Position numbers and translations under genes: made by a program. Shown piece after piece: positions 1-8,510 of a stretch of DNA of 57,336 nucleotides. The DNA is from Bacteroidota bacterium (GTDB taxonomy: Bacteria; Bacteroidota; Bacteroidia; Chitinophagales; Chitinophagaceae): assembly GCA_026391415.1 (NCBI GenBank), contig JAPLEL010000105.1, forward strand, positions 1 through 57,336, given 5' to 3'. The notes under the pieces are model-generated. The model searched no databases. It had not been told where the DNA came from and worked only from the letters and a program-made list of their open reading frames with translations. How positions within the stretch are numbered: the stretch's first letter is position 1; every line of letters begins with the position of its first letter.

Positions 1-2093
1 GTGCAGGTGGTCCTGCCCGTCCATCTGGTCCAAACAGACCCATTGTTCCTGCCAATAATAATGGTGGAAACCGTGGCGGCGGCGGAGGTGGTCAACAAGG
101 CGGCGGCGGATTTAATCGTGGCGGTGCAGCAGGCGGCGGAAATCGTGCAGGCGGTGGCGCTAATAGAGACAGAACTGCAGCAACACGCAGAGGCGCTGAT
201 GACAACAAAGAGATTGACCAAAAAGCTATACAAGAAAAAATCCGCGAAACGCAGGCCAAATTATCTGGTACTGGTGGCAGAGGAAAGAGCTTAAAAGCCA
301 AATATCGTCGTGCAAAACGTGATGAAGCTGCTGAGCAAGTTGGTGATATGTCTGAAGACAATCATTTACAAGTTACCGAGTTTGTTACTGTGAGCGAATT
401 AGCCAATTTAATGGACGTAAGCTTTGCCGATGTAATTGGTAAGTGTATGGGATTAGGTATCATGGTATCCATCAACCAAAGATTAGATGCAGAAGTAATT
501 GAACTTGTATCAAGTGAGTTTGGTTTTGAAGTTGAGTTTATTGGTTTAGAAGAGGTAGATGATTTGAATGATGATGAAGATAATGACGATGCCGCAGATC
601 AAGTAGAACGTGCGCCAATTGTTACTATCATGGGTCACGTTGACCACGGTAAAACTTCGTTATTGGATTATATTAGAAATGCCAATGTAGTAGCCGGTGA
701 AGCGGGTGGAATTACCCAGCACATTGGTGCATATGAAGTAACACTTCCTAACGAAGCCTTTACGGCCATGCGTGCGCGTGGTGCGAAAGTAACCGATATC
801 GCTATTATTGTGGTAGCTGCCGACGATGCGGTGATGCCTCAAACCAAAGAAGCCATCAGTCACGCGCAAGCAGCGGGTGTACCAATGATTTTTGCAGTGA
901 ATAAAATTGATAAAGACGGTGCACAGCCGCAAAAAATATACGAACAGCTTTCTCAAATGAATATTTTAGTAGAAGCTTGGGGAGGTAAATTCCAAAACCA
1001 AGAATTATCTGCTAAGCAAGGATTGAATGTAGGCTTGTTATTAGAAAAAGTATTGTTTGAAGCAGAAATTTTAGACCTAAAAGCCAACCCACAAAGGGAA
1101 GGAAGCGGTACTATTATTGAAGCATCATTAGATAAAGGACGTGGATATGTAGCAACCATTTTGGTTCAGAACGGAACACTACGTCAGGGAGACCTGATTG
1201 TTTCTGGTCAAAACTATGGTCGTGTAAAAGCCATGTTTAATGAGCGTAACCAACGTATTGAAATTGCCCCACCTTCTACGCCTGTAGTAATATTAGGATT
1301 GAATGGCGCACCACAAGCGGGTGAGAAGTTCAGGGTATTTGAAGACGAGGCAGAAGCTAAAGAAATGGCTACCAAGCGTGCACAACTATTACGTGAGCAA
1401 GGTTTACGTGCTCGCAAACATATCACCCTCGATGAAATTGGTCGTCGTTTGGCATTGGGTAACTTTAAAGAACTCAATATTATTATTAAAGGAGACGTGG
1501 ATGGTTCTGTAGAAGCACTAAGTGATTCATTACAAAAACTTTCTACCGAAGAAATTGCTATTAGAGTAGTACATAAAGGAGTTGGTCAAATTTCTGAATC
1601 GGATGTATTATTGGCTACGGCTTCTGATGCAATCGTTATAGGATTTAACGTTCGACCTTCTATGCAAGCGAATAAACTAGCCGATACCGAAGGAGTAGAA
1701 ATTAAATTATACTCTATTATCTACCAAGCAATTGACGAAGTTAAAAGCGCCATGGAAGGTATGTTGGAACCTAAGTTCCAAGAGAAAATTACAGCGAATG
1801 TTGAGGTTAGAGAAGTTTATAAATTCGATAAAGCAACCGTTGCAGGATGTTTTGTACTCGAAGGCAAAATTGCTCGTAACAGTAAAATCAGAATTATTCG
1901 TGACGGTATTGTGGAATATCCGAAAGGAGAAGGACAAGCAGCTGAATTGGGCAGCTTGAAACGCTTTAAAGACGATGTAAAAGACGTTGCAACAAATACA
2001 GAGTGCGGATTAACTATTAAAAATTACGCCGACATCCGTGTAGGTGATATAGTTGAAGCATTTGAAGAAGAAGAAGTGAAACGTACTTTATAA
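1..2093 (+). CDS. infB: Translation initiation factor IF-2 (5' end outside window)
   Basis: GTPase that brings initiator fMet-tRNA to the 30S subunit and promotes subunit joining in the cytoplasm. The reading frame is open from nt 3 without a start, so the N-terminus lies upstream. In order: a Gly/Arg/Asn-rich linker (nt 3-300), an IF2_N helical domain (about 372-540), an acidic linker, the G domain with G1 GHVDHGKT (633-656) and G4 NKID (900-911), beta-barrel domain 2, domain 3 around [13 protein letters not shown] (about 1482-1520) and the C-terminal fMet-tRNA-binding domain. The sequence runs from VTLPN straight into [12 protein letters not shown] at nt 752/753. About 12 residues that normally carry the G3 DTPGH motif are absent, with the frame kept. 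The rest is full length and well conserved. Identity is certain; function of this allele is doubtful. Confidence 0.97.
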   Translation, partial: AGGPARPSGPNRPIVPANNNGGNRGGGGGGQQGGGGFNRGGAAGGGNRAGGGANRDRTAATRRGADDNKEIDQKAIQEKIRETQAKLSGTGGRGKSLKAKYRRAKRDEAAEQVGDMSEDNHLQVTEFVTVSELANLMDVSFADVIGKCMGLGIMVSINQRLDAEVIELVSSEFGFEVEFIGLEEVDDLNDDEDNDDAADQVERAPIVTIMGHVDHGKTSLLDYIRNANVVAGEAGGITQHIGAYEVTLPNEAFTAMRARGAKVTDIAIIVVAADDAVMPQTKEAISHAQAAGVPMIFAVNKIDKDGAQPQKIYEQLSQMNILVEAWGGKFQNQELSAKQGLNVGLLLEKVLFEAEILDLKANPQREGSGTIIEASLDKGRGYVATILVQNGTLRQGDLIVSGQNYGRVKAMFNERNQRIEIAPPSTPVVILGLNGAPQAGEKFRVFEDEAEAKEMATKRAQLLREQGLRARKHITLDEIGRRLALGNFKELNIIIKGDVDGSVEALSDSLQKLSTEEIAIRVVHKGVGQISESDVLLATASDAIVIGFNVRPSMQANKLADTEGVEIKLYSIIYQAIDEVKSAMEGMLEPKFQEKITANVEVREVYKFDKATVAGCFVLEGKIARNSKIRIIRDGIVEYPKGEGQAAELGSLKRFKDDVKDVATNTECGLTIKNYADIRVGDIVEAFEEEEVKRTL

Positions 2094-2165
2094 GTTTTGT
2101 TAAAAGCCGTTTTAACTGAGGTAGTTCGAACGTTATATCGCTATTTTTGACTCATATTGAAATCT

Positions 2166-3539
2166 ATGAAGCAGGTATTTTTTATTTTATTGATAGTTGG
2201 ATCATTTGCAGCGCAAGCGCAATCTAAAAAAGTGGTTGCCGATAAAATCATTGCGCAAGTAGGTGATAAAATCATCTTACAGTCAGATGTAACCAATGCC
2301 ATTTTAGATGTAAAGCGTCAGGCCCAAGGTCAAGAAAATGCCATCATTCCAACAGAGTGTCAGGTATTAGAAGGTCAACTGATTCAAAAAGCCCTGGTAT
2401 TACAAGCCATGAAGGATTCTTTAACGGTTAATGACGAAGAGATCGAAAACCAAATGGAGAATCGTATTCGCAGTTTTATTAATTCTTATGGCTCTAAAGA
2501 AATTCTTGAAGAGATTGCTGGTAAAACAGTGTATCAAATGAAAGAAGATTTTAAAGAAGCTTTAAGGGAACAAAAACTGGCCGATCAAATGCGCGGCAAG
2601 ATTGTTGACAACATTAAAATGACGCCAACAGAAGTAAAAGCCTATTACAATAAAACACCAAAAGATAGCCTTCCATTTTATGAAAGTGAAATTGAAGTAA
2701 GTCAAATTGTAATGCATCCAAAAGCAAATAAAGATGTAGAGGAATATGTTTCAAAGCAATTGTACGATTACAAGCGCCAAGTAGAATCTGGCAGCAAAAA
2801 ATTTGAGCAGTTGGTTAAATTCTATTCCGAAGATCCAGGAAAAACAGAAAATGCTGGTCAATATAATTTGAATAGGAATGATAAAAACATGTGGGATCCT
2901 GCATTTTTATCTGGCGCATTTCGTTTAAAGGAAGGACAAATTTCTTCTGCAATTAAATCTAAATTCGGCTTGCATATTATTCAAATGGTTAGCCGTTCTG
3001 GAGATGATGCAGTTGTTCGTCATATTTTAAGAATCCCTCCAGTAACGGACGAAGAAATTAAAGAAACCAAAGAAAAATTAGACTCAATTCGCAAAAAATT
3101 AGTGGATGGAAGTTTGGCTTTTGGCGAAGCGGTAAGCAAGTTTAGTGACGACGATGGAAGTAAATTTAGTGCTGGTGCTGTAGCGGGAAGAGATGGATCT
3201 ACTTATATTACCATGGATCAGGTAGACAAAGAAATGGTGGTTGCTTTAAAGGATATGAAGCCAGGAAGTTTTTCTAAACCCCAGGTTTATACCGATGAAA
3301 GAGGTAGCAAAAAAGTGCGAATTATTTATTTAAAAAACAGAACCGAACCGCACCGTGAGAATTTAAAAGAAGACTATAATCGTGTGGCAAATAGGGCAAT
3401 GGAAGACAAAAAGTCTGGCGTTTTAGAAAAATGGTTTAAGGAACATATTCCTACTTATTATATTTCAATTGATAAAAGTTTAAATTCTTGCACAGGTTTA
3501 GAAGAGTGGCGCAAGGCGGCAATTGAAGCCAGAAATTAA
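2166..3539 (+). CDS. SurA-like periplasmic peptidyl-prolyl isomerase/chaperone
   Basis: Predicted periplasmic folding factor for outer-membrane proteins. An N-terminal signal peptide ending AAQAQ is followed by a SurA_N-type segment (VADKIIAQVGDKIILQSDV, residues about 25-45) and two parvulin-like rotamase domains (about 175-285 and 287-395). The first has the family pattern SQIVMHP...FGLHIIQM; the second begins VRHILRIPP. I use the ATG at 2166; an in-frame TTG at 2157 would add three residues. It follows infB by 72 nt on the same strand and ends in a strong hairpin terminator. Family assignment is secure; calling it SurA itself rather than a paralog is inference. Confidence 0.88.
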   Translation: MKQVFFILLIVGSFAAQAQSKKVVADKIIAQVGDKIILQSDVTNAILDVKRQAQGQENAIIPTECQVLEGQLIQKALVLQAMKDSLTVNDEEIENQMENRIRSFINSYGSKEILEEIAGKTVYQMKEDFKEALREQKLADQMRGKIVDNIKMTPTEVKAYYNKTPKDSLPFYESEIEVSQIVMHPKANKDVEEYVSKQLYDYKRQVESGSKKFEQLVKFYSEDPGKTENAGQYNLNRNDKNMWDPAFLSGAFRLKEGQISSAIKSKFGLHIIQMVSRSGDDAVVRHILRIPPVTDEEIKETKEKLDSIRKKLVDGSLAFGEAVSKFSDDDGSKFSAGAVAGRDGSTYITMDQVDKEMVVALKDMKPGSFSKPQVYTDERGSKKVRIIYLKNRTEPHRENLKEDYNRVANRAMEDKKSGVLEKWFKEHIPTYYISIDKSLNSCTGLEEWRKAAIEARN

Positions 3540-3562
3540 GTCAAACAAAAAACAATATTAGT

Positions 3563-3593
3563 CCCGTTAGTAAGCACTAGCGGGATTTTTTTT
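3563..3593 (+). terminator. Rho-independent terminator after the SurA-like gene
   Basis: A 9-bp stem (CCCGTTAGT with ACTAGCGGG, one G-U pair) with loop AAGC is followed by an A and a run of eight T. It lies 24 nt after the stop codon at 3539 and closes the infB-surA-like unit. Confidence 0.88.
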
Positions 3594-3601
3594 GATTATA
3601 T

Positions 3602-3632
3602 TTTGAATAATGGATGTATGTACATATATTTG
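3602..3632 (+). promoter_or_regulatory. Promoter of the MarR gene
   Basis: TTTG (3602-3605) and TATATTTG (3625-3632) are separated by exactly 19 bp and match the Bacteroidota -33 TTTG / -7 TAnnTTTG consensus. The start point would fall near 3636-3640, which argues against translation beginning at the ATG at 3610. Confidence 0.7.
3615..3624. promoter_or_regulatory. TGTA-TG-TACA palindrome, probable MarR-family operator
   Basis: A dyad with half-sites TGTA/TACA and a 2-bp spacer, directly abutting the -7 box of the MarR promoter. The same half-sites and spacing recur at 4115-4124 before the pirin gene. Autoregulation by the adjacent MarR protein is inferred from this sharing. Confidence 0.55.
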
Positions 3633-3636
3633 TGTT

Positions 3637-4095
3637 TTGAAACTAGAACAAGCTATATTAAGTACAAAATTCAAAAGCGATACCCATAAAGCTGTTTTGA
3701 ATATTTTGTATTCTGCCTGGTGGTTAAAAACAACCATGAGTAAAGCTATAAAAGAATACAGCTTAACCCACGAGCAATACAATGTATTAAGAATATTGAA
3801 AGGAAAATACCCTGAGCAAATGTGTGTAAGAGATATTGCTTGTAGGATGATTGAAAAAAACTCAAACGTACCAAGGATTATAGACCGTTTAGAAATTAAA
3901 AAACTAGTTAAGCGAACGAACTCTTTATTAGATAAACGAGAAACGGTAATCAGTTTAACTACTAGTGGTATTGTTATGTTAGAAGCGGCTACACAATCTA
4001 TCACTGAAATAATGGAAGGTATAATTGATCTTTCTGCCACAGATGCCAAAGAATTGAATGTATTGCTTGAAAAAATAAGAGAGAACGAAATTTAA
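3637..4095 (+). CDS. MarR-family transcriptional regulator
   Basis: Small winged-helix repressor of about 152 residues. The pattern fits MarR: an N-terminal helix (LEQAILSTKFKSDTHKAVLN), a helix-turn-helix around LTHEQYNVLRILKGKYPEQMCVRDIACRMIE, a recognition helix NVPRIIDRLEIKKLVKR, and the wing DKRETVISLTTSG. An ATG at 3610 is in frame, but it lies upstream of the predicted -7 box and inside the operator region, so I prefer the TTG at 3637, giving the family-like start KLEQAI. The next gene encodes a pirin with the same operator type, so this regulator probably controls itself and the pirin gene. The ligand is unknown; redox or electrophile sensing would be a guess. Confidence 0.85.
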   Translation: MKLEQAILSTKFKSDTHKAVLNILYSAWWLKTTMSKAIKEYSLTHEQYNVLRILKGKYPEQMCVRDIACRMIEKNSNVPRIIDRLEIKKLVKRTNSLLDKRETVISLTTSGIVMLEAATQSITEIMEGIIDLSATDAKELNVLLEKIRENEI

Positions 4096-4114
4096 TTTTT
4101 TTTAAATCAATAGG

Positions 4115-4124
4115 TGTATATACA
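4115..4124. promoter_or_regulatory. TGTA-TA-TACA palindrome before the pirin gene
   Basis: Core of the longer perfect palindrome GTGTATATACAC (4114-4125). It ends 16 nt before the preferred pirin ATG and matches the half-sites of the dyad at 3615-3624. Likely second operator of the adjacent MarR protein (inference). Confidence 0.55.
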
Positions 4125-4140
4125 CTTAAAATTAATGTAT

Positions 4141-4854
4141 ATGAAAACAGTATTACACAAAGCAAGTTCTAGGGGTCATGCTAATCATGGCTGGTTAAAT
4201 AGTTACCATAGTTTTAGTTTTGGATCTTACCACCAAAACGATCGAATGCATTTTGGTGCATTACGAGTATTGAATGACGATACCGTTGCTGCTGGTATGG
4301 GTTTTGGAAAACATCCGCATGATAATATGGAAATCGTTTCTATTCCATTATCTGGAAATTTGCAACACCAAGATAGTACTGGAAGAAACGAAATTATTCG
4401 TGCACATGATGTTCAAATCATGAGTGCAGGAAGCGGCATTGCACATAGTGAAATGAATGCAAGTAAAACAGATGAAGTAAAATTTTTACAAATTTGGGTA
4501 TTTCCGAAATTAAAAAATATAGAACCTCGGTACGAACAAAAATCATTCTTACCCGAAAACAGGTTGAATCAAATATTAACAGTAGTGGCACCCGATAATG
4601 AGAATGCTGTTTTTATAAACCAAGATGCTTGGTTTTCTTTGGGCAATTTTTCAAAAGATTTATCTATTGACTATCCAATAAAAAAAATAGGCAATGGGGT
4701 ATATGTATTTGTTTTAAGTGGCAGTGTAACAGTAAACGGAGAACTTCTAGAAAATAGAGATGGCCTAGGTGTTTCAGAAACAGCTATATTAACTATTGTT
4801 GCTAATACTGAATCTGAGTTACTCTTAATTGATATTCCAATGGAACTAGCATAA
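4141..4854 (+). CDS. Pirin family protein (YhhW-like cupin)
   Basis: Bicupin metalloprotein of 237 residues; relatives such as YhhW have quercetinase activity, but the physiological substrate is generally unknown. The N-terminal cupin contains the pirin signature, with FGKHPHDNMEI supplying two metal His and GSGIAHSEM the third His and Glu. RMHFGALRVLNDD is typical. The start at 4141 (MKTVLHKA) matches the family start; an ATG at 4135 would add two residues, and still earlier starts fall inside the operator. It lies 45 nt behind the MarR gene. After its TAA the same frame continues at once into a remnant of another pirin C-terminus. Confidence 0.9.
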   Translation: MKTVLHKASSRGHANHGWLNSYHSFSFGSYHQNDRMHFGALRVLNDDTVAAGMGFGKHPHDNMEIVSIPLSGNLQHQDSTGRNEIIRAHDVQIMSAGSGIAHSEMNASKTDEVKFLQIWVFPKLKNIEPRYEQKSFLPENRLNQILTVVAPDNENAVFINQDAWFSLGNFSKDLSIDYPIKKIGNGVYVFVLSGSVTVNGELLENRDGLGVSETAILTIVANTESELLLIDIPMELA

Positions 4855-4857
4855 AAT

Positions 4858-4971
4858 CATATCCACAAAAACGAACCAGTTGCATCGCATGGTCCTCCTG
4901 TAATGAATAACCAAACAGAAATTATGGAAGCCATTAGAGATTATCAAATGGGTGTATTAATTGAGTCTTAA
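4858..4971 (+). pseudogene. Remnant of the C-terminus of a second pirin gene
   Basis: Reading in frame from nt 4858 gives 37 codons ending TAA at 4969-4971. They include EPVASHGPPVMNNQTEIMEA and IRDYQMG. This is the tail usual in longer pirins of about 290 residues (a GPFVMNT..EI.QAI.DYQ.G pattern), not in the YhhW-type gene just upstream. There is no start of its own and no cupin domain. The simplest reading is the leftover 3' end of a tandem pirin paralog after deletion. Confidence 0.7.
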
Positions 4972-4996
4972 TAATCACAATAAAATCAAAAAAAAC

Positions 4997-5371
4997 ATGA
5001 AATTCTTACCACTTATTCCAGTGTATTTACTGGCAATTATTTACCTAGTTTTTGGATCTAATTTCTTTTTACATTTTATTCAAATGCCACCTATGGAAGG
5101 AAATGCAGGTGCCTTTATTGGGTTAATTTATTCCACCGGATTCTTGGCTTTTGTAAAAGTGTTGGAAATACTATTTGCAATTTTATTAATACTTAAACCA
5201 ACTAGAGCGCTTGGTTTATTATTAATAGCACCCATTTCTCTGAACATTTTACTTTTTGAATTATTTATTGCCCACCAGCCTGGTATTGGCATTTTATTAG
5301 TGGCACTAAATAGTTGGGCCATTTATGGTGCAAGAGAAAAGTATTTCGGTGTTGTAGCCAGTTTTAAATAA
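4997..5371 (+). CDS. DoxX-like small membrane protein
   Basis: About 124 residues with four hydrophobic segments (roughly 4-24, 42-65, 70-90 and 93-112), compatible with a four-helix DoxX-like protein. Conserved-looking features are LAIIYLVFGSNFFLHF, the PPMEGNAGAFIGLIYSTGFL loop and IAPISLNILLFE. I chose the ATG at 4997; an earlier in-frame start would overlap the pirin remnant. It follows the MarR-pirin pair and may be cotranscribed. DoxX relatives are often linked to redox or thiol stress, but the role here is unknown. Confidence 0.7.
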   Translation: MKFLPLIPVYLLAIIYLVFGSNFFLHFIQMPPMEGNAGAFIGLIYSTGFLAFVKVLEILFAILLILKPTRALGLLLIAPISLNILLFELFIAHQPGIGILLVALNSWAIYGAREKYFGVVASFK

Positions 5372-5501
5372 CGCACCCCTTTTTTATAAAAGCATTTCTT
5401 TGGTTAGCAGCGTGTTTGAACATGGTATAAAAGCTGTTTATAAAAAACACGAATTAAATGTGGCGGAGTTGTAACTTCACCACTTCCTTTTAACAACCAT
5501 C

Positions 5502-7349
5502 ATGAGCGACGAAATCAAACATGAATGTGGGCTAGCCTACATCCGCCTGAGAAAACCTTTTTCCTACTATTTGCAACAGCATGGTTCGGTAACTTACGGG
5601 CTAACCAAACTTTACTTGTTAATGGAAAAACAGCACAATCGTGGCCAAGATGGCGCTGGTTTTGCGTCCGTTAAACTAAATACAGAACCTGGCAACCCCT
5701 TTTTATATAGAATGCGTAGTAATGCGCCTCAGCCAATTGCCGACCTTTTCTTTAGGGTAGGTCAAGAAATTGCCGAACTAGAAAAACACCAAACCGATAT
5801 TAAATTACACCCAGGCTTAATGAAAGGGCATTTGCCTTTTTTGGGTGAATTGTTATTAGGGCATTTACGTTATGGAACCCAAGGCAAAAACAATCTGGAA
5901 TTTTGTCATCCCTTTATTAAAAGAGACTTAATGCCAGGCAAAAATATTGCCCTTGCTGGTAATTTTAATTTAGTCAATACCGATGAGTTATTCGATGCCA
6001 TTAAAATGAATCCAGGTGATTTTCAAAAACAAAGCGATTTGGCTGCTATGATGGAAGTCATCCACCATTTTTTAACAGAAGAAGATAACCTACATCCTAA
6101 TTCAGCAGATATTGTAACTGTACTAAAAAAAGCAACTCCATTATTTGATGGCGGATATACCATTGGTAGCTTAATTGGCAACGGCCATAGTTTTATCATG
6201 CGTGATGCACATGGTATTCGTCCTGCTTATTATTATATTAATGACGAAGTAATTGTTGCAGCAAGTGAAAGAGCGGCTATTAGAACCACATTTAATGTTG
6301 GTGAAAATGAAGTAATGGAACTCATGCCTGGTGCTGCTCTTATTGTAGACGACAACGGAAATTATAAGATTGAACAAATACTAGAACCCAAACAACGACG
6401 TGCTTGTAGTTTTGAGCGCATTTATTTTAGTAGAGGTAGTGATGAAAAAATTTATCGCGAACGCATTGCACTTGGGCATCATTTAAGTAAAACAGTATTA
6501 GATAATATTAATTACGATTTAAAGAACACCATATTTTCTTATATCCCCAATACCGCCGAAGTTGCTTTTTATGGTTTGGTAAAAGGAATGGAAGAGTACC
6601 TGAATAAAATTAAGGTAGAAAGGATTTTAAGTTGGGGGAATGATTTTACGCCCGACAAATTAGAGGAAATGGTGAATAGAAAAATTCGCCAAGAAAAAAT
6701 TGCTATTAAAGACGTGAAGCTACGCACATTTATTACCGAAGATGCTAATCGGAATGAGATGGTGCAACACGTATATGATATTACTTACGGAACAGTACGC
6801 AGAAATGAAGACACCTTAGTTGTTATTGATGATAGTATTGTAAGAGGCACTACTTTAAAAGAGAGTATCATTAGAATGTTATCGCGCTTAGAACCTAAAA
6901 AAGTGCTTGTTGTTTCATCAGCGCCACAAATTAGATACCCAGATTGTTATGGTATTGATATGAGTAAGCTAGGAGATTTTATTGCTTTCCGCGCAGCCAT
7001 CGCTTTATTAAAAGATCGTAATATGGAGCATGTTTTAACGGAAGTAACCAATAAAATAGTAGCACTACAAATCACCAATCAATTACATACCGAAAACCTA
7101 GTTCGGTTAATTTATAAACCATTTTCTCCCGAAGAGATTTCTGCTAAAATTGCACAATTGATTACGCCTCCAGGTGTGTCAACGGTTGTAGAGGTTATCT
7201 ATCAAACCATTGAAGACTTACACGATAGTTGCCCAACCAATACCGGCGATTGGTATTTTACAGGAAACTATCCAACACCGGGTGGTAATAGAGTAGTGAA
7301 CAAAGCTTTCCTAAATTATATGGAAGGGAAAAATGTAAGGGGATATTAA
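5502..7349 (+). CDS. purF: Amidophosphoribosyltransferase-like protein, long Bacteroidota type
   Basis: First committed enzyme of purine synthesis: glutamine + PRPP to 5-phosphoribosylamine. At 615 residues it is longer than the usual 470-500. The N-terminal glutamine amidotransferase domain has its nucleophile at Cys9 (MSDEIKHECGLAYI), implying removal of an eight-residue propeptide as in other PurF enzymes. RGQDGAG and GHLRYGTQG follow, the latter after an extra stretch of about 60 residues. DAHGIRPAYYY is conserved. The C-terminal phosphoribosyltransferase domain has the PRPP motif VVIDDSIVRGTTLKES (about residues 444-459). No other pur genes flank it. It could be a paralog of a second, shorter PurF elsewhere. 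Confidence 0.85.
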   Translation: MSDEIKHECGLAYIRLRKPFSYYLQQHGSVTYGLTKLYLLMEKQHNRGQDGAGFASVKLNTEPGNPFLYRMRSNAPQPIADLFFRVGQEIAELEKHQTDIKLHPGLMKGHLPFLGELLLGHLRYGTQGKNNLEFCHPFIKRDLMPGKNIALAGNFNLVNTDELFDAIKMNPGDFQKQSDLAAMMEVIHHFLTEEDNLHPNSADIVTVLKKATPLFDGGYTIGSLIGNGHSFIMRDAHGIRPAYYYINDEVIVAASERAAIRTTFNVGENEVMELMPGAALIVDDNGNYKIEQILEPKQRRACSFERIYFSRGSDEKIYRERIALGHHLSKTVLDNINYDLKNTIFSYIPNTAEVAFYGLVKGMEEYLNKIKVERILSWGNDFTPDKLEEMVNRKIRQEKIAIKDVKLRTFITEDANRNEMVQHVYDITYGTVRRNEDTLVVIDDSIVRGTTLKESIIRMLSRLEPKKVLVVSSAPQIRYPDCYGIDMSKLGDFIAFRAAIALLKDRNMEHVLTEVTNKIVALQITNQLHTENLVRLIYKPFSPEEISAKIAQLITPPGVSTVVEVIYQTIEDLHDSCPTNTGDWYFTGNYPTPGGNRVVNKAFLNYMEGKNVRGY

Positions 7350-7398
7350 CCGCATATTATTAAGCAAACACAATAAAATTGCTCAAATGATATTGATG

Positions 7399-8478
7399 TT
7401 ATACTCGGTAACAAATGGCATTGATATTCATACCAGCACCAACCGAAGCAAATACTACAATATCACCAGTTGCAATACTGTGTCCTTCCATTAAATTTTT
7501 TTTAACCAAATCGTATAAAGTAGGAATGGTAGCAACCGAACTATTGCCTAATTGGTGAATGCTCATGGGCATGATATTATCAGGAATATCTTTAATGCCC
7601 ACTAATTTGTATAATGCTTTTACAAATCCTTCATCCATTTTTTCGTTGGCTTGGTGCAAGAAAAACTTATTTACATCGCTTACTTGTAAACCTGCTTTTT
7701 CAATACAATCTTTCATTGCAACGGGCACGTTTTTAATTGCGTACTCATACACTTTTCTACCTTTCATTTTCATGTATCGAACCTTGGGATCTGAATTGGG
7801 GTAATTCGATTTTCCTAATTGCAAATAAAATGCTTCATCTATACAATGGCTTTGTACACTAGTAGATAGTATTCCGCTATTGGTAGTACTTGCATCTATT
7901 GCTTCAATAATACAGGCGCCTGCACCGTCGCTAAAAATCATGCTATCTCTATCGTGTACATCAATAACCCTACTTAAAGTTTCGGAACCAATGACCAAAC
8001 ATTTTTTTGCCATGCCTGCTAAAATAAATGCATGGCCTTGAATAACGCCTTGAATCCAACCAGGACAACCAAATAAAATATCGTAAGCCACGCATGCAGG
8101 ATTGCGAATGCCTAGTTGTTGCTTTACGCGAGAAGCCAATGCTGGCAACACATCTATTTGAATAGTGTCTTTTAAAACATTTCCAAAGTTGTGTGCAAAT
8201 ATAATTTGGTCGATGGTTTCCGGGTCAATGCCTGCATCTGCAATGGCAAGCTTTGCCGCTTCAAATGCCATATCGGATGAATTAATTTCACTACTTGCAT
8301 ATCGGCGCTCTTCAATGCCCGTAATGTCTTTAAATTTTTCTACAATCTCTGCAGCAGGCGTTAATAATGGTTGATGGTCTTCGCCATAAAATTCAGCAGC
8401 CATAAAGTCGCCATTGGTTTTTACCATTGGCGGTATGTAAGATCCTGTTCCAGTAATTACCGTTCTTGTTGCTGGCAT
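7399..8478 (-). CDS. 3-oxoacyl-ACP synthase III (FabH)-like ketoacyl synthase
   Basis: Thiolase-fold condensing enzyme of about 359 residues, related to FabH, which joins an acyl-CoA to malonyl-ACP. The Cys-His-Asn triad is visible: Cys at about residue 138 in ILFGCPGW, His in FFLHQANEK and Asn in QLGNSSVATIP. SDGAGACIIEA and the C-terminal FASVGAGMNINAICYR are typical. Start at ATG 8478; a TTG at 8484 is also in frame. It lies 32 nt behind manC on the same strand and probably shares its transcript. It may be the housekeeping FabH or a specialised paralog, since Bacteroidota often carry several. Confidence 0.83.
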   Translation of the reverse strand: MPATRTVITGTGSYIPPMVKTNGDFMAAEFYGEDHQPLLTPAAEIVEKFKDITGIEERRYASSEINSSDMAFEAAKLAIADAGIDPETIDQIIFAHNFGNVLKDTIQIDVLPALASRVKQQLGIRNPACVAYDILFGCPGWIQGVIQGHAFILAGMAKKCLVIGSETLSRVIDVHDRDSMIFSDGAGACIIEAIDASTTNSGILSTSVQSHCIDEAFYLQLGKSNYPNSDPKVRYMKMKGRKVYEYAIKNVPVAMKDCIEKAGLQVSDVNKFFLHQANEKMDEGFVKALYKLVGIKDIPDNIMPMSIHQLGNSSVATIPTLYDLVKKNLMEGHSIATGDIVVFASVGAGMNINAICYRV

Positions 8479-8510
8479 ATACAAGTCGTTTACTTTATGG
8501 TGTGATTGTT

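Noticed and set aside
63..170. GGCGGC-rich repeat near the window start
   Set aside because: It encodes the Gly-rich linker of IF-2, a normal low-complexity region.
1..294. Open frame from nt 1 rich in Val, Ala and Gln
   Set aside because: It is a shadow of the Gly/Arg-rich linker of IF-2, which is read from nt 3.
3567..4049. Long minus-strand frame opposite the MarR gene
   Set aside because: No family resemblance; the plus strand encodes a clear MarR protein with promoter and operator.
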